Shown: positions 17,257 through 24,617 of the stretch, piece by piece
Layout: each line of letters starts with the position of its first letter
Position numbering within the stretch: the stretch's first letter is position 1
Assembly (NCBI GenBank): GCA_002429045.1
Contig: DIYM01000029.1
Coordinates: 1,065-29,881, forward strand
Reading direction: 5' to 3'
Length of the DNA stretch: 28,817 bases
Source of the DNA: Phycisphaerales bacterium UBA6054
Lineage (GTDB): Bacteria > Planctomycetota > Phycisphaerae > Phycisphaerales > UBA1924
Position numbers and translations under genes: made by a program
Notes under the pieces: generated by a model
Seen by the model: the letters and a program-made list of their open reading frames with translations, nothing else
What the model was told of the DNA's origin: nothing
The model's database searches: none

Positions 17257-17919
17257 TCAGCCGTGGTCTTCCCAGCGGATCTTCAGGTCGTGCCCGATCC
17301 CGAGCAGATCGAGGTACTTGCCCACGACGAAGTCGATGATCTCGTCGATGGACTCCGGGCAGAGGTACAGCCCCGGGTTGGTCGGGCAGACGGTCGCGCC
17401 GGCGAGCGTCAGCGTGCGCATGTTCTCGATGTCGACCAGGCTCAGCGGGCTCTCGCGATGCCCGATGATCAGCGGGCGGCGTTCCTTGAGCGTCACCATC
17501 GCGGCGCGGGTCAGGAGGTTGCTGCCCGAGCCGGTCGCGATCGCGCCCAGCGATGTTGACGAGCACGGCAGGACGACCATGCCGCTGTGGAGGAACGAAC
17601 CGCTGGCGATGACCGCGCCCACATCGCGGTGGGGGTGGAGGTAGAGCAACCGCTCGTAGGCGTCGGCGTGGGGGGATTCGGCCAGGTGGGGGCAGAGCGT
17701 CCGGAGGCTGAGGCTGCGGATGTCGAGTTCGTCGGACAGCAGACGCTTGCCGTAATCGGATACGACGACGTGGAGTTCGTGCCCGAGTGTCAGGCAGAGC
17801 TCGATGAAACGGACGGCGTAGACAGCCCCCGAAGCGCCCGAGATGCCCAGCACGAACTTGCGGCCGCTGGGCGGGGGCGCATCGGTCGGGGCGGGCGATC
17901 GGGTGACGTGCATCGGCAT
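17257..17919 (-). CDS. ubiX: Flavin prenyltransferase UbiX
   Basis: 220 residues starting MPMHVTRSPAPTDAPP. The Rossmann-like flavoprotein core has KFVLGISGASGAVYAVRF, VVVSDYGKRLL, ASGSFLHSGMVVLPCSSTSLGAIATG and RRPLIIGHRESPLSLVDIENMRTLTLAGATVCPTNPGLY, all family landmarks. UbiX joins dimethylallyl phosphate to FMN, making the prenyl-FMN cofactor of UbiD-type decarboxylases. No ubiD-like gene is in the window, so its partner is elsewhere. ATG 17919 is chosen: TAGGAT sits 5 nt upstream, serving either as AGGA ribosome-binding site or as a leaderless -10. The frame stays open further 5' but that stretch overlaps the divergent lipoprotein gene. Its 3' end faces the hairpin at 17212-17239. Confidence 0.93.
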   Translation of the reverse strand: MPMHVTRSPAPTDAPPPSGRKFVLGISGASGAVYAVRFIELCLTLGHELHVVVSDYGKRLLSDELDIRSLSLRTLCPHLAESPHADAYERLLYLHPHRDVGAVIASGSFLHSGMVVLPCSSTSLGAIATGSGSNLLTRAAMVTLKERRPLIIGHRESPLSLVDIENMRTLTLAGATVCPTNPGLYLCPESIDEIIDFVVGKYLDLLGIGHDLKIRWEDHG

Positions 17920-18008
17920 GGGAGATCCTACGAGTGTGACGGGCGGGGGCGGCTCGGGCCGCTTAGAGTGGTCCATCGGCGTACAGGACGACGCACCGGA
18001 GGTAACGC

Positions 18009-18797
18009 ATGGGCCCGTTGACGAAGAGGATTTCGAAGTTCGCGGCGTTTGGGATGCTCGGGCTTTCCGGGGTGATCGCCGGCTCGCTGGGCGGATGCAC
18101 CAGCTACACCAATGTCCCAAGTCCTGATAACGCCCTGTACGGGCAGGATCCGAACGCCCGCCAGGCGTCGGCGGCGACGCTGGCCGGTCTGCGCTGGACG
18201 GTCCGCAAGCACCCGGTCGCCGGCCCGTACCTGATTAATCTTCCCTTCGGGACCTCGACCGAGACCGCCGAGCGGATCGCCGCGTCGCTGGGTCCCGGCG
18301 CGACGATCCCAGACGGCACGGGCATCGACCTGCCGACCTATCACGTGCCGCGCGTGTGGATCCGCCTCTCGGACGCGAAGGTGGACGTGGTGTACCCGGT
18401 GGAGGGCCCTGACGGGGTGCCGTTCAACCGGGGCGTGACGACGTGGCTGCACGCGGGCGTACGCCCCTGGAAGGTCTCGCGGGGGCAGTACTGGATCCCG
18501 GGAACGGTGGACGTGCCCCCAACGTGGGTGCCGGTGCCGCAGGCCGAACTGGACGCGAGGGAGCGTGCCCAACGCGAGCAGCGCCGGGCGTTGCGTCGCG
18601 GCGAGTCGGGCCCTTCCGAAGCGATCGAAACCGAGCGAAGAGAAGCCGAGCCACAAGGGGGCACGCCGGTCGGGCCCGAGCCCGTGCCGGCGGGGATGGA
18701 CCCGGAGCCTTCGGAGTCCTCGCAGCCCGAGCCGAGCGGGAGCCCTCCAGCCGCCGGCGCGGTCTGGCGTGAGGTTCCCGCGGGTCGGGAGGATTGA
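18009..18797 (+). CDS. Putative lipoprotein with a Pro/Glu-rich C-terminus
   Basis: 262 residues. A basic start (MGPLTKRISK), a hydrophobic stretch and the lipobox SLGGC (acylated C30) indicate a lipoprotein. The central part (about 50-170) is a compact-looking domain with AATLAGLRWTVRKHPV, YHVPRVWIRLSDAKVDVVYPVEG and GQYWIPGTVDVPPTWVP; I do not recognise it. The last 85 residues are low-complexity, first R/E-rich (ARERAQREQRRALRRGES) then P/E/S-rich. GGAGG lies 6 nt before the ATG. pyrB starts 3 nt after its stop, so they are co-transcribed; a functional link to pyrimidine synthesis is not implied. Confidence 0.7.
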   Translation: MGPLTKRISKFAAFGMLGLSGVIAGSLGGCTSYTNVPSPDNALYGQDPNARQASAATLAGLRWTVRKHPVAGPYLINLPFGTSTETAERIAASLGPGATIPDGTGIDLPTYHVPRVWIRLSDAKVDVVYPVEGPDGVPFNRGVTTWLHAGVRPWKVSRGQYWIPGTVDVPPTWVPVPQAELDARERAQREQRRALRRGESGPSEAIETERREAEPQGGTPVGPEPVPAGMDPEPSESSQPEPSGSPPAAGAVWREVPAGRED

Positions 18798-18800
18798 CGC

Positions 18801-19718
18801 ATGTGGCGCGGCGCCCATCTGATCGGGATGCACGGGGCGGACGCCGAGGAGCTGCGCGCACTGCTGGATGTCGCGGCGGACGCGTCGTTCGAGCCGGACG
18901 CGATCCAGGGGCGTGCGGTCGCCAACGTGTTCTTCGAGGATTCGACGCGAACGCGTGTGAGCTTCTCGCTCGCCGCCCAGCGTCTCGGGGCCCGGGTCGT
19001 GGACTGGACGAGCGCGGGCTCCTCGGTGTCGAAGGGTGAGTCGCTGCTGGACACCTTCGGGACGATCGAAGCGATGGGCTTCGACGCGGTGGTGGTTCGG
19101 CACCACGAATCGGGTGCCGCGCAGCTCCTCGCCGATCACGCCCGGTGCGCGGTGATCAACGCGGGCGATGGGTCGCACCAGCACCCGACGCAGGCCCTCG
19201 CGGACGCCCTCACGCTGGGCGAGGCCCTCGAACGCGATCGCGGCTGGGATTTCACGGGCCTGACCGTGGCGATCGTGGGTGACTGCGTGAGTTCCCGGGT
19301 GGCGCGCTCGAACGCCGGGTCGCTCGCGGCGCTGGGAGCCAGGGTGGTCCTCGTCGGCCCAGAGGCGATGGTGCCGGCTGAACTCGGGGAGGCGCTGGGG
19401 TGCGCTGTGTCGCACGATCTCGACTCGGTGCTGGCGGAGATCGACGCGGCGATGATCCTGCGGATCCAACTCGAACGCGGCGCGGGGGAACTCCTGGGGC
19501 AGGGCTTCGACTATCAAGGGCGGTTCGGGATGACCCGGGAACGGGCGTCGCGGATGCGCGACCACGCGGTCGTCATGCACCCGGGCCCGATGAACCGGGG
19601 TGTCGAGATCGAGGGCGCCGTCGCCGATGGCGACCGATCCGTCGTCCTCGGGCAGGTCGAGGCGGGCGTCCGGGTGCGGATGGCGGTGCTCGAGGAAGCC
19701 ATCCGGCGTTCGGTCTGA
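18801..19718 (+). CDS. pyrB: Aspartate carbamoyltransferase catalytic subunit
   Basis: 305 residues. It catalyses carbamoyl phosphate + L-aspartate to N-carbamoyl-aspartate, the committed step of pyrimidine synthesis. The carbamoyl-phosphate loop FFEDSTRTRVSF is at 44-55, followed by SSVSKGESLLDT, VVRHHESGAA, NAGDGSHQHPTQAL, VGDCVSSRVARSN and HPGPMNRGVEI, all in family order. Length fits the family (about 300-320). The ATG has GGAGG 8 nt upstream. No pyrI or pyrC follows; gmk starts 52 nt downstream, so nucleotide genes are adjacent. The residue after VGD is Cys-Val rather than the common I-x-H-S-R-V, a small deviation. Confidence 0.95.
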   Translation: MWRGAHLIGMHGADAEELRALLDVAADASFEPDAIQGRAVANVFFEDSTRTRVSFSLAAQRLGARVVDWTSAGSSVSKGESLLDTFGTIEAMGFDAVVVRHHESGAAQLLADHARCAVINAGDGSHQHPTQALADALTLGEALERDRGWDFTGLTVAIVGDCVSSRVARSNAGSLAALGARVVLVGPEAMVPAELGEALGCAVSHDLDSVLAEIDAAMILRIQLERGAGELLGQGFDYQGRFGMTRERASRMRDHAVVMHPGPMNRGVEIEGAVADGDRSVVLGQVEAGVRVRMAVLEEAIRRSV

Positions 19719-19758
19719 TCCGGCGCGACGATCACGCCCCTTGATCACCCGCCCGGGA

Positions 19759-19764
19759 TACCCT
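19759..19764 (+). promoter_or_regulatory. -10-like TACCCT 6 nt before the gmk ATG
   Basis: GGGATACCCTGAACCCATG has no Shine-Dalgarno sequence, and TACCCT ends 6 nt before the ATG. TTGATC (19741-19746) lies upstream but only 12 nt away, too close for a standard -35. It fits the leaderless pattern. Confidence 0.3.
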
Positions 19765-19770
19765 GAACCC

Positions 19771-20424
19771 ATGACGCCCGAGCGATACCCGAGACTGCCG
19801 ACCGACACCGATGACGGGCTCCTGCTCGTCATCTCCGGGCCTTCCGGCGTGGGCAAGACGACGATCACGCGGGCCGTCGAACGGTCGATCCCCGACTCGG
19901 TCTTTTCGGTCAGCGCCACGACCAGGGCGAAGACCGACGCGGACGTCGAGGGCGTGGACTATCACTTCAAGACCGAGTGCCAGTTCGACGCGATGGTCGC
20001 GGGCGACGAGTTCCTGGAGTGGGCGGGCGTGTTCGGCAAACGCTACGGCACGCCCCGAGCCTGGGTCCAAGAGCAACTCCAACGCGGCCGTCTGGTCATC
20101 CTTGAGATCGATGTCGAGGGCGCCAAGCAGGTCAAGCGGGCGATGGCCGAGGCCTTCGGGGTGTTCATCGTGCCCCCCAGCGAGGAGGAGTTGCTCCGGA
20201 GGCTGCGCGACCGCAAACGTGAGGACGAGTCGCTGATCGAGAAGCGGTTCGCCGAGGCACGCCGGGAGATCGAGGAGGCCAACCGCTGCGACGCGTACGA
20301 CGCGTTCATCGTCAACGATGATCTGGAGCGTGCGATCCAGGACGCGGTGAACGCGGTCCGGGACGAACGGGCCCGGCGCCGCGTGGCCCGCGGTGCCGCT
20401 CGGCGCGAGGCGGGCGACGCCTGA
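19771..20424 (+). CDS. gmk: Guanylate kinase
   Basis: 217 residues starting MTPERYPRLP. Reaction: ATP + GMP to ADP + GDP. P-loop GPSGVGKT at 23-30, GMP-binding SVSATTRAKTDADVEGVDYHF, then GDEFLEWAGVFGKRYGTPR, LEIDVEGAKQV, and the lid/arginine region RLRDRKREDESLIEKRF, as in the family. In SATTR-A-K the usual Pro-Arg after ATTR is replaced by Ala-Lys. The C-terminus is Arg/Ala-rich. The start at ATG 19771 is supported by the domain beginning soon after and by TACCCT 6 nt upstream; the frame is open further 5' into pyrB but that is not credible. Confidence 0.95.
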   Translation: MTPERYPRLPTDTDDGLLLVISGPSGVGKTTITRAVERSIPDSVFSVSATTRAKTDADVEGVDYHFKTECQFDAMVAGDEFLEWAGVFGKRYGTPRAWVQEQLQRGRLVILEIDVEGAKQVKRAMAEAFGVFIVPPSEEELLRRLRDRKREDESLIEKRFAEARREIEEANRCDAYDAFIVNDDLERAIQDAVNAVRDERARRRVARGAARREAGDA

Positions 20425-20585
20425 TCTCGGGCCCCGCCCGGCGTGCGACCCCCCGAAGCGGCGTCGGAAACCCGGGGAACCGGCACCGATGCACATTTCC
20501 GATCTGTGCGGGAACAAACATTGGGATCGCGAACTTTTTTCCAAGCCGACCGCAGGAATCGGCCCGAAACACAGGAGCCCTCATC

Positions 20586-21353
20586 ATGGCGAACCGTCTG
20601 CAAGACAAAGTGATCCTCGTTACCGGTGCCACCAGCGGCATCGGGCGTGAGACCGTGCTCGAGATCGCCCGCGAGGGCGGCAAGGTCGCGTTCACGGGCC
20701 GACGCGAGAACCTGGGCAAGGAACTCGAGGGCGAGGTCGAAGCCATCGCGCCCGGCGCCGGTCTGTTCATCCAGGCCGACCACGCGAAGGAAGAGGACAA
20801 CAAGCGGGCCGTCGACGAAACGGTCGCCAGGTTCGGGCGTCTGGACGGCGCGTTCAACAACGCGGGCGTCGAGGGTGACCTCGGGCCGATCGACGGGGTC
20901 ACGCCCGAGGCGTTCCGCTACGTCTTCGACATCAACGTGCTCGGCGTGATGCTGAGCCTGAAGTACCAGGTGCCGGCGATGCTCAAGACCGGCGGCGGTT
21001 CGATCGTGAACACGTCGTCCGCGCTCGGGCACATCGGCATGCCGAATGTCGAGATCTACACCGCGAGCAAGCACGCGGTCGAAGGGCTGTCCAAGGCGGC
21101 CGCCCTTGAAACGGCGCCGCTGGGCGTTCGCATCAACACCGTCGCGCCCGCGGTGATCGAAACGCCGATGTTCGATCGGTTCGTGGGCGACGGCGGCGAG
21201 GAGGCCCGCCGGTACATGACCTCGCTGCACCCGATCGGTCGGTTCGGCCAGCCCACCGAGATCGCCCAGCCGGTGGTGTTCCTGCTCAGCGATGAATCGA
21301 GCTTCGTCACCGGGCAGAGCCTGCTGGTCGATGGCGGCATGACCGCGACGTAA
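20586..21353 (+). CDS. Short-chain dehydrogenase/reductase (classical SDR)
   Basis: 255 residues, NAD(P)-dependent oxidoreductase. Cofactor loop TGATSGIG (about 14-21), NNAG (about 90-93), the catalytic Ser in SIVNTSSALG, the Y158-x-x-x-K162 pair in YTASK, and the C-terminal FVTGQSLLVDGG. The GRR after the second strand suggests NADP(H) preference. Substrate unknown: the overall look is that of glucose-1-dehydrogenase-like or cyclohexadienediol dehydrogenase-like SDRs. AGGAG lies 8 nt before the ATG. The 161-nt leader region contains GCACA-N9-TGTGC and a T6 run (20536-20541). A strong palindromic terminator follows. Confidence 0.9.
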   Translation: MANRLQDKVILVTGATSGIGRETVLEIAREGGKVAFTGRRENLGKELEGEVEAIAPGAGLFIQADHAKEEDNKRAVDETVARFGRLDGAFNNAGVEGDLGPIDGVTPEAFRYVFDINVLGVMLSLKYQVPAMLKTGGGSIVNTSSALGHIGMPNVEIYTASKHAVEGLSKAAALETAPLGVRINTVAPAVIETPMFDRFVGDGGEEARRYMTSLHPIGRFGQPTEIAQPVVFLLSDESSFVTGQSLLVDGGMTAT

Positions 21354-21382
21354 ACCCAACGGGCCCAGACACAGTCCAGAGC

Positions 21383-21416
21383 AACAACGCCCCACGCCAT
21401 GGCGTGGGGCGTTGTT
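21383..21416. terminator. 34-bp perfect palindrome, bidirectional terminator
   Basis: The half-site AACAACGCCCCACGCCA (21383-21399) is followed directly by its exact reverse complement (21400-21416) with no spacer. As RNA it folds into a stem of about 15 bp with A-rich 5' and U-rich 3' flanks on both strands, ideal for terminating the SDR gene (ends 21353) and the convergent SnoaL-like gene (ends 21441). Confidence 0.85.
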
Positions 21417-21440
21417 CGCTTGTGTCGATCGCCAGACGCC

Positions 21441-21851
21441 TCAGCAAGGCGGGCAGTGGAAGTGCTCGCGCACGACCTTGCCGTTCTCCACGGTGTAGTT
21501 GGCGACTTCCTTCATCTGCATGCGCGGCATCGAGCCGTCCTTGGCCTCGATGTCCATCTCGAAGATGACCGAGAAGCCATCGGGCCCGACGAAGGGCCCC
21601 TCGGCTTTGGCGCTGTGGCACTCGAACGTGTCCATCCACCACCTGTACTTCTCGATGACGGCTTCGCGACCCGAGAAGACCTTGCCGTCCGACTCGACCG
21701 AGTCCCAGGACTCGGCGAAGTGCTTGTCCCAGAGCTTGGCGTCGTGGGCGATCGGGTCGCCGTCGCCCGGCGGCGTGTTGCAGTGCTCGACAAGCTCGTT
21801 TCCGATCTTGGTGATCTGTTCGATGACCGGGTTGGTTTCGGTGGTGCTCAT
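21441..21851 (-). CDS. SnoaL-like / NTF2-fold protein
   Basis: 136 residues starting MSTTETNPVIEQITKIGNEL. The sequence WDKHFAESWDSVESDGKVFSG, then EAVIEKYRWWMDTFE, FSVIFEMDIEAKDG and a final KEVANYTVENGKVVREHF matches the layout of SnoaL-like NTF2 domains (helices first, then curved beta strands ending 'Y.V.nGKIv.E.f'). The protein ends HFHCPPC, with a terminal Cys pair that could bind metal. Enzymatic or binding role cannot be assigned. GAGG is 6 nt before the ATG, and a promoter with a perfect TATAAT lies 69-96 nt upstream of the ATG. It lies downstream of the Mrp gene on the same strand, 114 nt apart. Confidence 0.8.
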   Translation of the reverse strand: MSTTETNPVIEQITKIGNELVEHCNTPPGDGDPIAHDAKLWDKHFAESWDSVESDGKVFSGREAVIEKYRWWMDTFECHSAKAEGPFVGPDGFSVIFEMDIEAKDGSMPRMQMKEVANYTVENGKVVREHFHCPPC

Positions 21852-21919
21852 GGTGATCCTCTTCGGTGTGCATGGAGTGGCCGCGGAATGCCATCGCTCA
21901 GCGCTGCGGCCCGGGGCAG

Positions 21920-21947
21920 ATTATACCCATCCAGAATCCAAACACAA
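21920..21947 (-). promoter_or_regulatory. Sigma-70 promoter of the SnoaL-like gene
   Basis: Minus-strand TTGTGT (21947-21942), 16-nt spacer, TATAAT (21925-21920). The predicted start near 21913 gives a leader of about 60 nt with a GAGG ribosome-binding site. The perfect -10 is unusual in this GC-rich window and suggests strong expression independent of the upstream Mrp gene. Confidence 0.6.
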
Positions 21948-21965
21948 GACATTCTGCTTTAGAAC

Positions 21966-23159
21966 TCACCGGATCGTCAGGCTGGGGCGGGTGGTGCCCT
22001 GCTTGAGCGAAGCGAGATTGAGCTGCCCTTCCAGATTCTGGACCATGCGTTCGAGGGCCAGCGGCAGGGCGTCACCGCCGGCGGCAACGGGGTCGAAGTT
22101 GTTCAGGGGCTCGCCGCTGTCGGAGTTGTGGCGGAGCGCCATGTTGATGGGGACCGCCCCCAGGAAGGGCAGCCCGAGCCGCTGGGCCATCTTCTCGGCA
22201 CCGCCGCGGCCGAAGATGTCGTACTCCTTGCCGTCATCACCGATGAAGTAGGACATGTTCTCGATCGCGCCGAGGACCTCGACACCCAACTGCTCGAACA
22301 TCTTCGCGGCGCGGACCGCGTCGTCCTGCGCGACCTTCTGCGGCGTGCAGACCACGACCGCCCCGGTCAGCTTCAGCGATTGGGCCATGGTCAGCGGCAC
22401 GTCGCCCGTGCCGGGGGGCAGGTCGATGATGAGGTAATCGAGTTCGCCCCAGCGGGTCCGTTCGGTGAGTTGTGTGAACGCCCCGTGGGCCATCGGGCCG
22501 CGCCAGATGAGCGGCTTGTCGCTGTCGACGAGCTTGCCGATGGTGACCGCCTTGATGCCGTGCACGTAGAAGGGCTGGAGGGATCCCTCGAGGGCTGTCT
22601 GTTCCATCGCGTCGAGCCCGAGCATGGTGGGCAGCGAGGGGCCGTAGATGTCGCCGTCGAGCAAGCCGACGCTGTGCCCGTTCCGGGCCAGCCCGACCGC
22701 GAGGTTGACCGAGATGGTGGACTTGCCAACCCCGCCTTTGCCGGCGCCGACCGCGATGATGTGCTTGACGCCATCGATGCCCGACGCGGACTCTTGTGCG
22801 GCTGGCGGTGTGGCGCCCTTGGGCTCTGGCTGGACTGTGTCGCTGGCGCTGTTGTTGGCGCCGAGCCTCATCGCGACGTTCCCGTGGTGGTCGACGAACT
22901 CGACGCTGAGCACGACCTTGCCCATGCCGGATGCCATGGCGCCTGATGAGATGGTCTGGATGACGCGTGCGCCGAGCGTCTTCATCGTCTCCTCGGACGG
23001 GTCGGGCTCGTCCGGGCCTTGCACCAGCGTCATGCGTACCGAGGCGTTCTGATCGCACGCGGCGATGTTGACGACCGATCCTTTGGAGACGATGTCACCC
23101 CCCTCGGGGTGCGGGACGTTGGCGAGCCAGGCGCGGACTTGGTCTTTTGTGAGGCCCAT
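21966..23159 (-). CDS. mrp: Mrp/ApbC-type Fe-S cluster carrier ATPase
   Basis: 397 residues starting MGLTKDQVRAWLANVPHP. The N-terminal MIP18/DUF59 domain (about 5-100) has HPEGGDIVSKGSVVNI. A linker (about 103-128) precedes the P-loop NTPase with deviant Walker A GKGGVGKST (140-148), LLDGDIYGPSLPTMLG, LIWRGPMAHGAFTQL, DYLIIDLPPGTGDVPLT and VVCTPQKVAQDDAVRA. It dimerises and delivers [4Fe-4S] clusters in related proteins. The usual C-x-x-C between ENMSYF and the IFG-GGA motif is absent: it reads ENMSYFIGDDGKEYDIFGRGG, as in some alphaproteobacterial members. GGAG lies 6 nt before ATG 23159. The open frame continues far upstream, but through non-homologous sequence. Confidence 0.92.
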   Translation of the reverse strand: MGLTKDQVRAWLANVPHPEGGDIVSKGSVVNIAACDQNASVRMTLVQGPDEPDPSEETMKTLGARVIQTISSGAMASGMGKVVLSVEFVDHHGNVAMRLGANNSASDTVQPEPKGATPPAAQESASGIDGVKHIIAVGAGKGGVGKSTISVNLAVGLARNGHSVGLLDGDIYGPSLPTMLGLDAMEQTALEGSLQPFYVHGIKAVTIGKLVDSDKPLIWRGPMAHGAFTQLTERTRWGELDYLIIDLPPGTGDVPLTMAQSLKLTGAVVVCTPQKVAQDDAVRAAKMFEQLGVEVLGAIENMSYFIGDDGKEYDIFGRGGAEKMAQRLGLPFLGAVPINMALRHNSDSGEPLNNFDPVAAGGDALPLALERMVQNLEGQLNLASLKQGTTRPSLTIR

Positions 23160-23306
23160 ACGGTGCTCCGTTTTGGTGATCGATCTCGGTGATCGGCGGC
23201 GGTCCGGGAACCGCTGGGCGGGCGGAAACGGGCGTTGGAACTCCGTTTTTCGCGGTTTCGGCGCGTTGGTGCCCTCGCACGGGATGGTAGGCAGATCGGT
23301 GTTTGA

Positions 23307-23312
23307 GATAAT
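23307..23312 (+). promoter_or_regulatory. Possible -10 box GATAAT upstream of the Spy-like gene
   Basis: In the 234-nt divergent gap between mrp and the gene at 23394, GATAAT (23307-23312) stands out in an otherwise GC-rich region. A -35 match is not convincing. It would give a leader of about 75 nt ending in the AAGGTG ribosome-binding site. Confidence 0.25.
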
Positions 23313-23393
23313 CGGGTGCAATACGCGTTCGGCGCGAGCGTTGGGCGTGTCGGCACGGGGGATTGGCTCCGTGCGGGAACGGAAGGTGACGCC

Positions 23394-24230
23394 ATGAATC
23401 GCACATCGATGAACACTCGCGGGCTGCTGGCGGCCGGCCTGATCGCGGCCCTCGCTGGCGGCGCACTCGCGTTCGCCCCGGGAGAGAAGGAAGAATCGGG
23501 AACGCAGCAGGTGAACCTGGGCGGGCCGAAGGTCGAGCAGGGCGGCGCCCCGGAGGAGAAGCGGGCGGAGCGTGAGGGCCCGCGCCTGGTCGAGTTCATG
23601 GCGGCGGCCCGCTCGCTGCGTCGGTCGGGCGAGGAACTCGGCATCACGCCCGAGCAGCGCGAGGCGATCGGGGCGGCGGTGCGTGAGCACCGCGCCGCGA
23701 TGGCCGAGTTCATCGCCGAGCACCGAGAAGAGATCGACGAGCTGCGCGCCCAGGCCGGGCTCCCGGAGCGCGATCAACGCGCCGGGCTGCTCGGAAGACG
23801 GGCCGGCGAACGGGACGGGCAACGCGGCGGAGCACGCGGCCGCGACGGGGATCGTGATCGCGGCGCGGAGCCCGAGAACGAGATGGGTCAGCCCGGGGAT
23901 GCCGAGGGTTCGCGGGACAGCAGCACCGTCGGGGGACGGGGCGGCCGGGGAGCCCAGCCTCCGACGCCCGAGCAGATCGAGGCGATCGATCGGCTCCGCG
24001 AGTTGATGGCGACCGGGCCCGACGAGTCCGCGGTCATCGAGAAGATCCGGGGTGCGCTCAGCGCCGAGCAGAACGGCGCGATCGACCGCGCGATCGTGGA
24101 GAACCGCGAACGCCGGCAGAAAGAAGGCACGCGGGAGCGCCGCCAGCGCGGCCCGCAGGGGACCGATCGGGAGCGGGGCCAGCGTTCTCAGACACGCCGT
24201 CAGAAGCAAGAGGACGACTCCGACGGCTGA
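23394..24230 (+). CDS. Secreted Arg/Glu-rich protein with a Spy/CpxP-like segment
   Basis: 278 residues starting MNRTSMNTRGLLAAGLI. The signal peptide ends near GGALAFA. The mature N-terminal part (about 65-120) contains SGEELGITPEQREAIGAAV and a helical EFIAEHREEIDEL, the LTxxQ-like pattern of Spy/CpxP periplasmic proteins. A low-complexity R/G/D/E-rich linker (about 125-190) leads to a second helical segment with a similar pattern (TPEQIEAIDRLRELM...IRGALSAEQ). The tail is Arg/Gln-rich. A chaperone or stress role is inference from the pattern only. AAGGTG is 6 nt before the ATG. It is divergent from mrp and followed by a strong hairpin. Confidence 0.7.
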   Translation: MNRTSMNTRGLLAAGLIAALAGGALAFAPGEKEESGTQQVNLGGPKVEQGGAPEEKRAEREGPRLVEFMAAARSLRRSGEELGITPEQREAIGAAVREHRAAMAEFIAEHREEIDELRAQAGLPERDQRAGLLGRRAGERDGQRGGARGRDGDRDRGAEPENEMGQPGDAEGSRDSSTVGGRGGRGAQPPTPEQIEAIDRLRELMATGPDESAVIEKIRGALSAEQNGAIDRAIVENRERRQKEGTRERRQRGPQGTDRERGQRSQTRRQKQEDDSDG

Positions 24231-24258
24231 TCCCGCGAAGACGTGGTTTCTGTGGTGT

Positions 24259-24287
24259 GCGACGCCCCGCGTTCTGCGGGGCGTCGC
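24259..24287 (+). terminator. Hairpin terminator
   Basis: A perfect 12-bp stem, GCGACGCCCCGC (24259-24270) against GCGGGGCGTCGC (24276-24287), with the loop GTTCT. No T tract follows, so release may need Rho. It separates the Spy-like gene from the DUF1294 gene, whose own promoter begins at the hairpin's edge. Confidence 0.65.
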
Positions 24288-24315
24288 TGTCATCGCGGCC
24301 GGGAGCGCGTAGGCT
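24287..24315 (+). promoter_or_regulatory. Leaderless-type promoter of the DUF1294 gene
   Basis: CTGTCA (24287-24292), 17-nt spacer, TAGGCT (24310-24315), then 5 nt and the ATG at 24321. Four of six bases match TTGACA. No Shine-Dalgarno sequence exists (CGATCATG). Confidence 0.4.
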
Positions 24316-24320
24316 CGATC

Positions 24321-24617
24321 ATGCCCGGATGGTTTGGGATCACGCTGCTGGTGTGGCACCTGGCCGCGTGCGCCGTGTCCGCATCGCTGTACGCGACCGA
24401 CAAGCGCCGGGCGGTCAGCGGCGGCTGGCGCATCCCGGAGAAGCGGCTGCACCTGATCGATGTGCTGGGCGGCTGGCCTGGTGGTTGGATCGCGAGAAGG
24501 CGTTTGCGACACAAGACAAGCAAGATCCCGTTTGTGGTTGTGTTCTGGATGACCGCTCTGCTGCACGCGTTGCTGGTCGGCACCGTCTTGTGGGTGGCGG
24601 GGCGGAGTGCCTACTAG
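24321..24617 (+). CDS. DUF1294 family membrane protein
   Basis: 98 residues starting MPGWFGITLLVWHLAA. The DUF1294 signature is clear: a first helix, YATDKRRAVSGGWRIPEKRLH, LIDVLGGWPGGWIARRRLRHKTSK, then a second helix (VVVFWMTALLHALLVGTVLWV). The family is a short inner-membrane protein of unknown function, sometimes fused to a cold-shock domain, which is absent here. The start is ATG 24321, supported by homology beginning immediately and by TAGGCT 5 nt upstream. Its TAG overlaps the convergent dioxygenase stop (CTAG, 24614-24617). Confidence 0.85.
   Translation: MPGWFGITLLVWHLAACAVSASLYATDKRRAVSGGWRIPEKRLHLIDVLGGWPGGWIARRRLRHKTSKIPFVVVFWMTALLHALLVGTVLWVAGRSAY

Noticed and set aside
20489..20541. 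GCACA-N9-TGTGC and a T6 run as a terminator for gmk
   Set aside because: The hairpin is short and separated from the T run by more than 25 nt, so it is not a usual terminator; it may be an SDR promoter element but I cannot support that.
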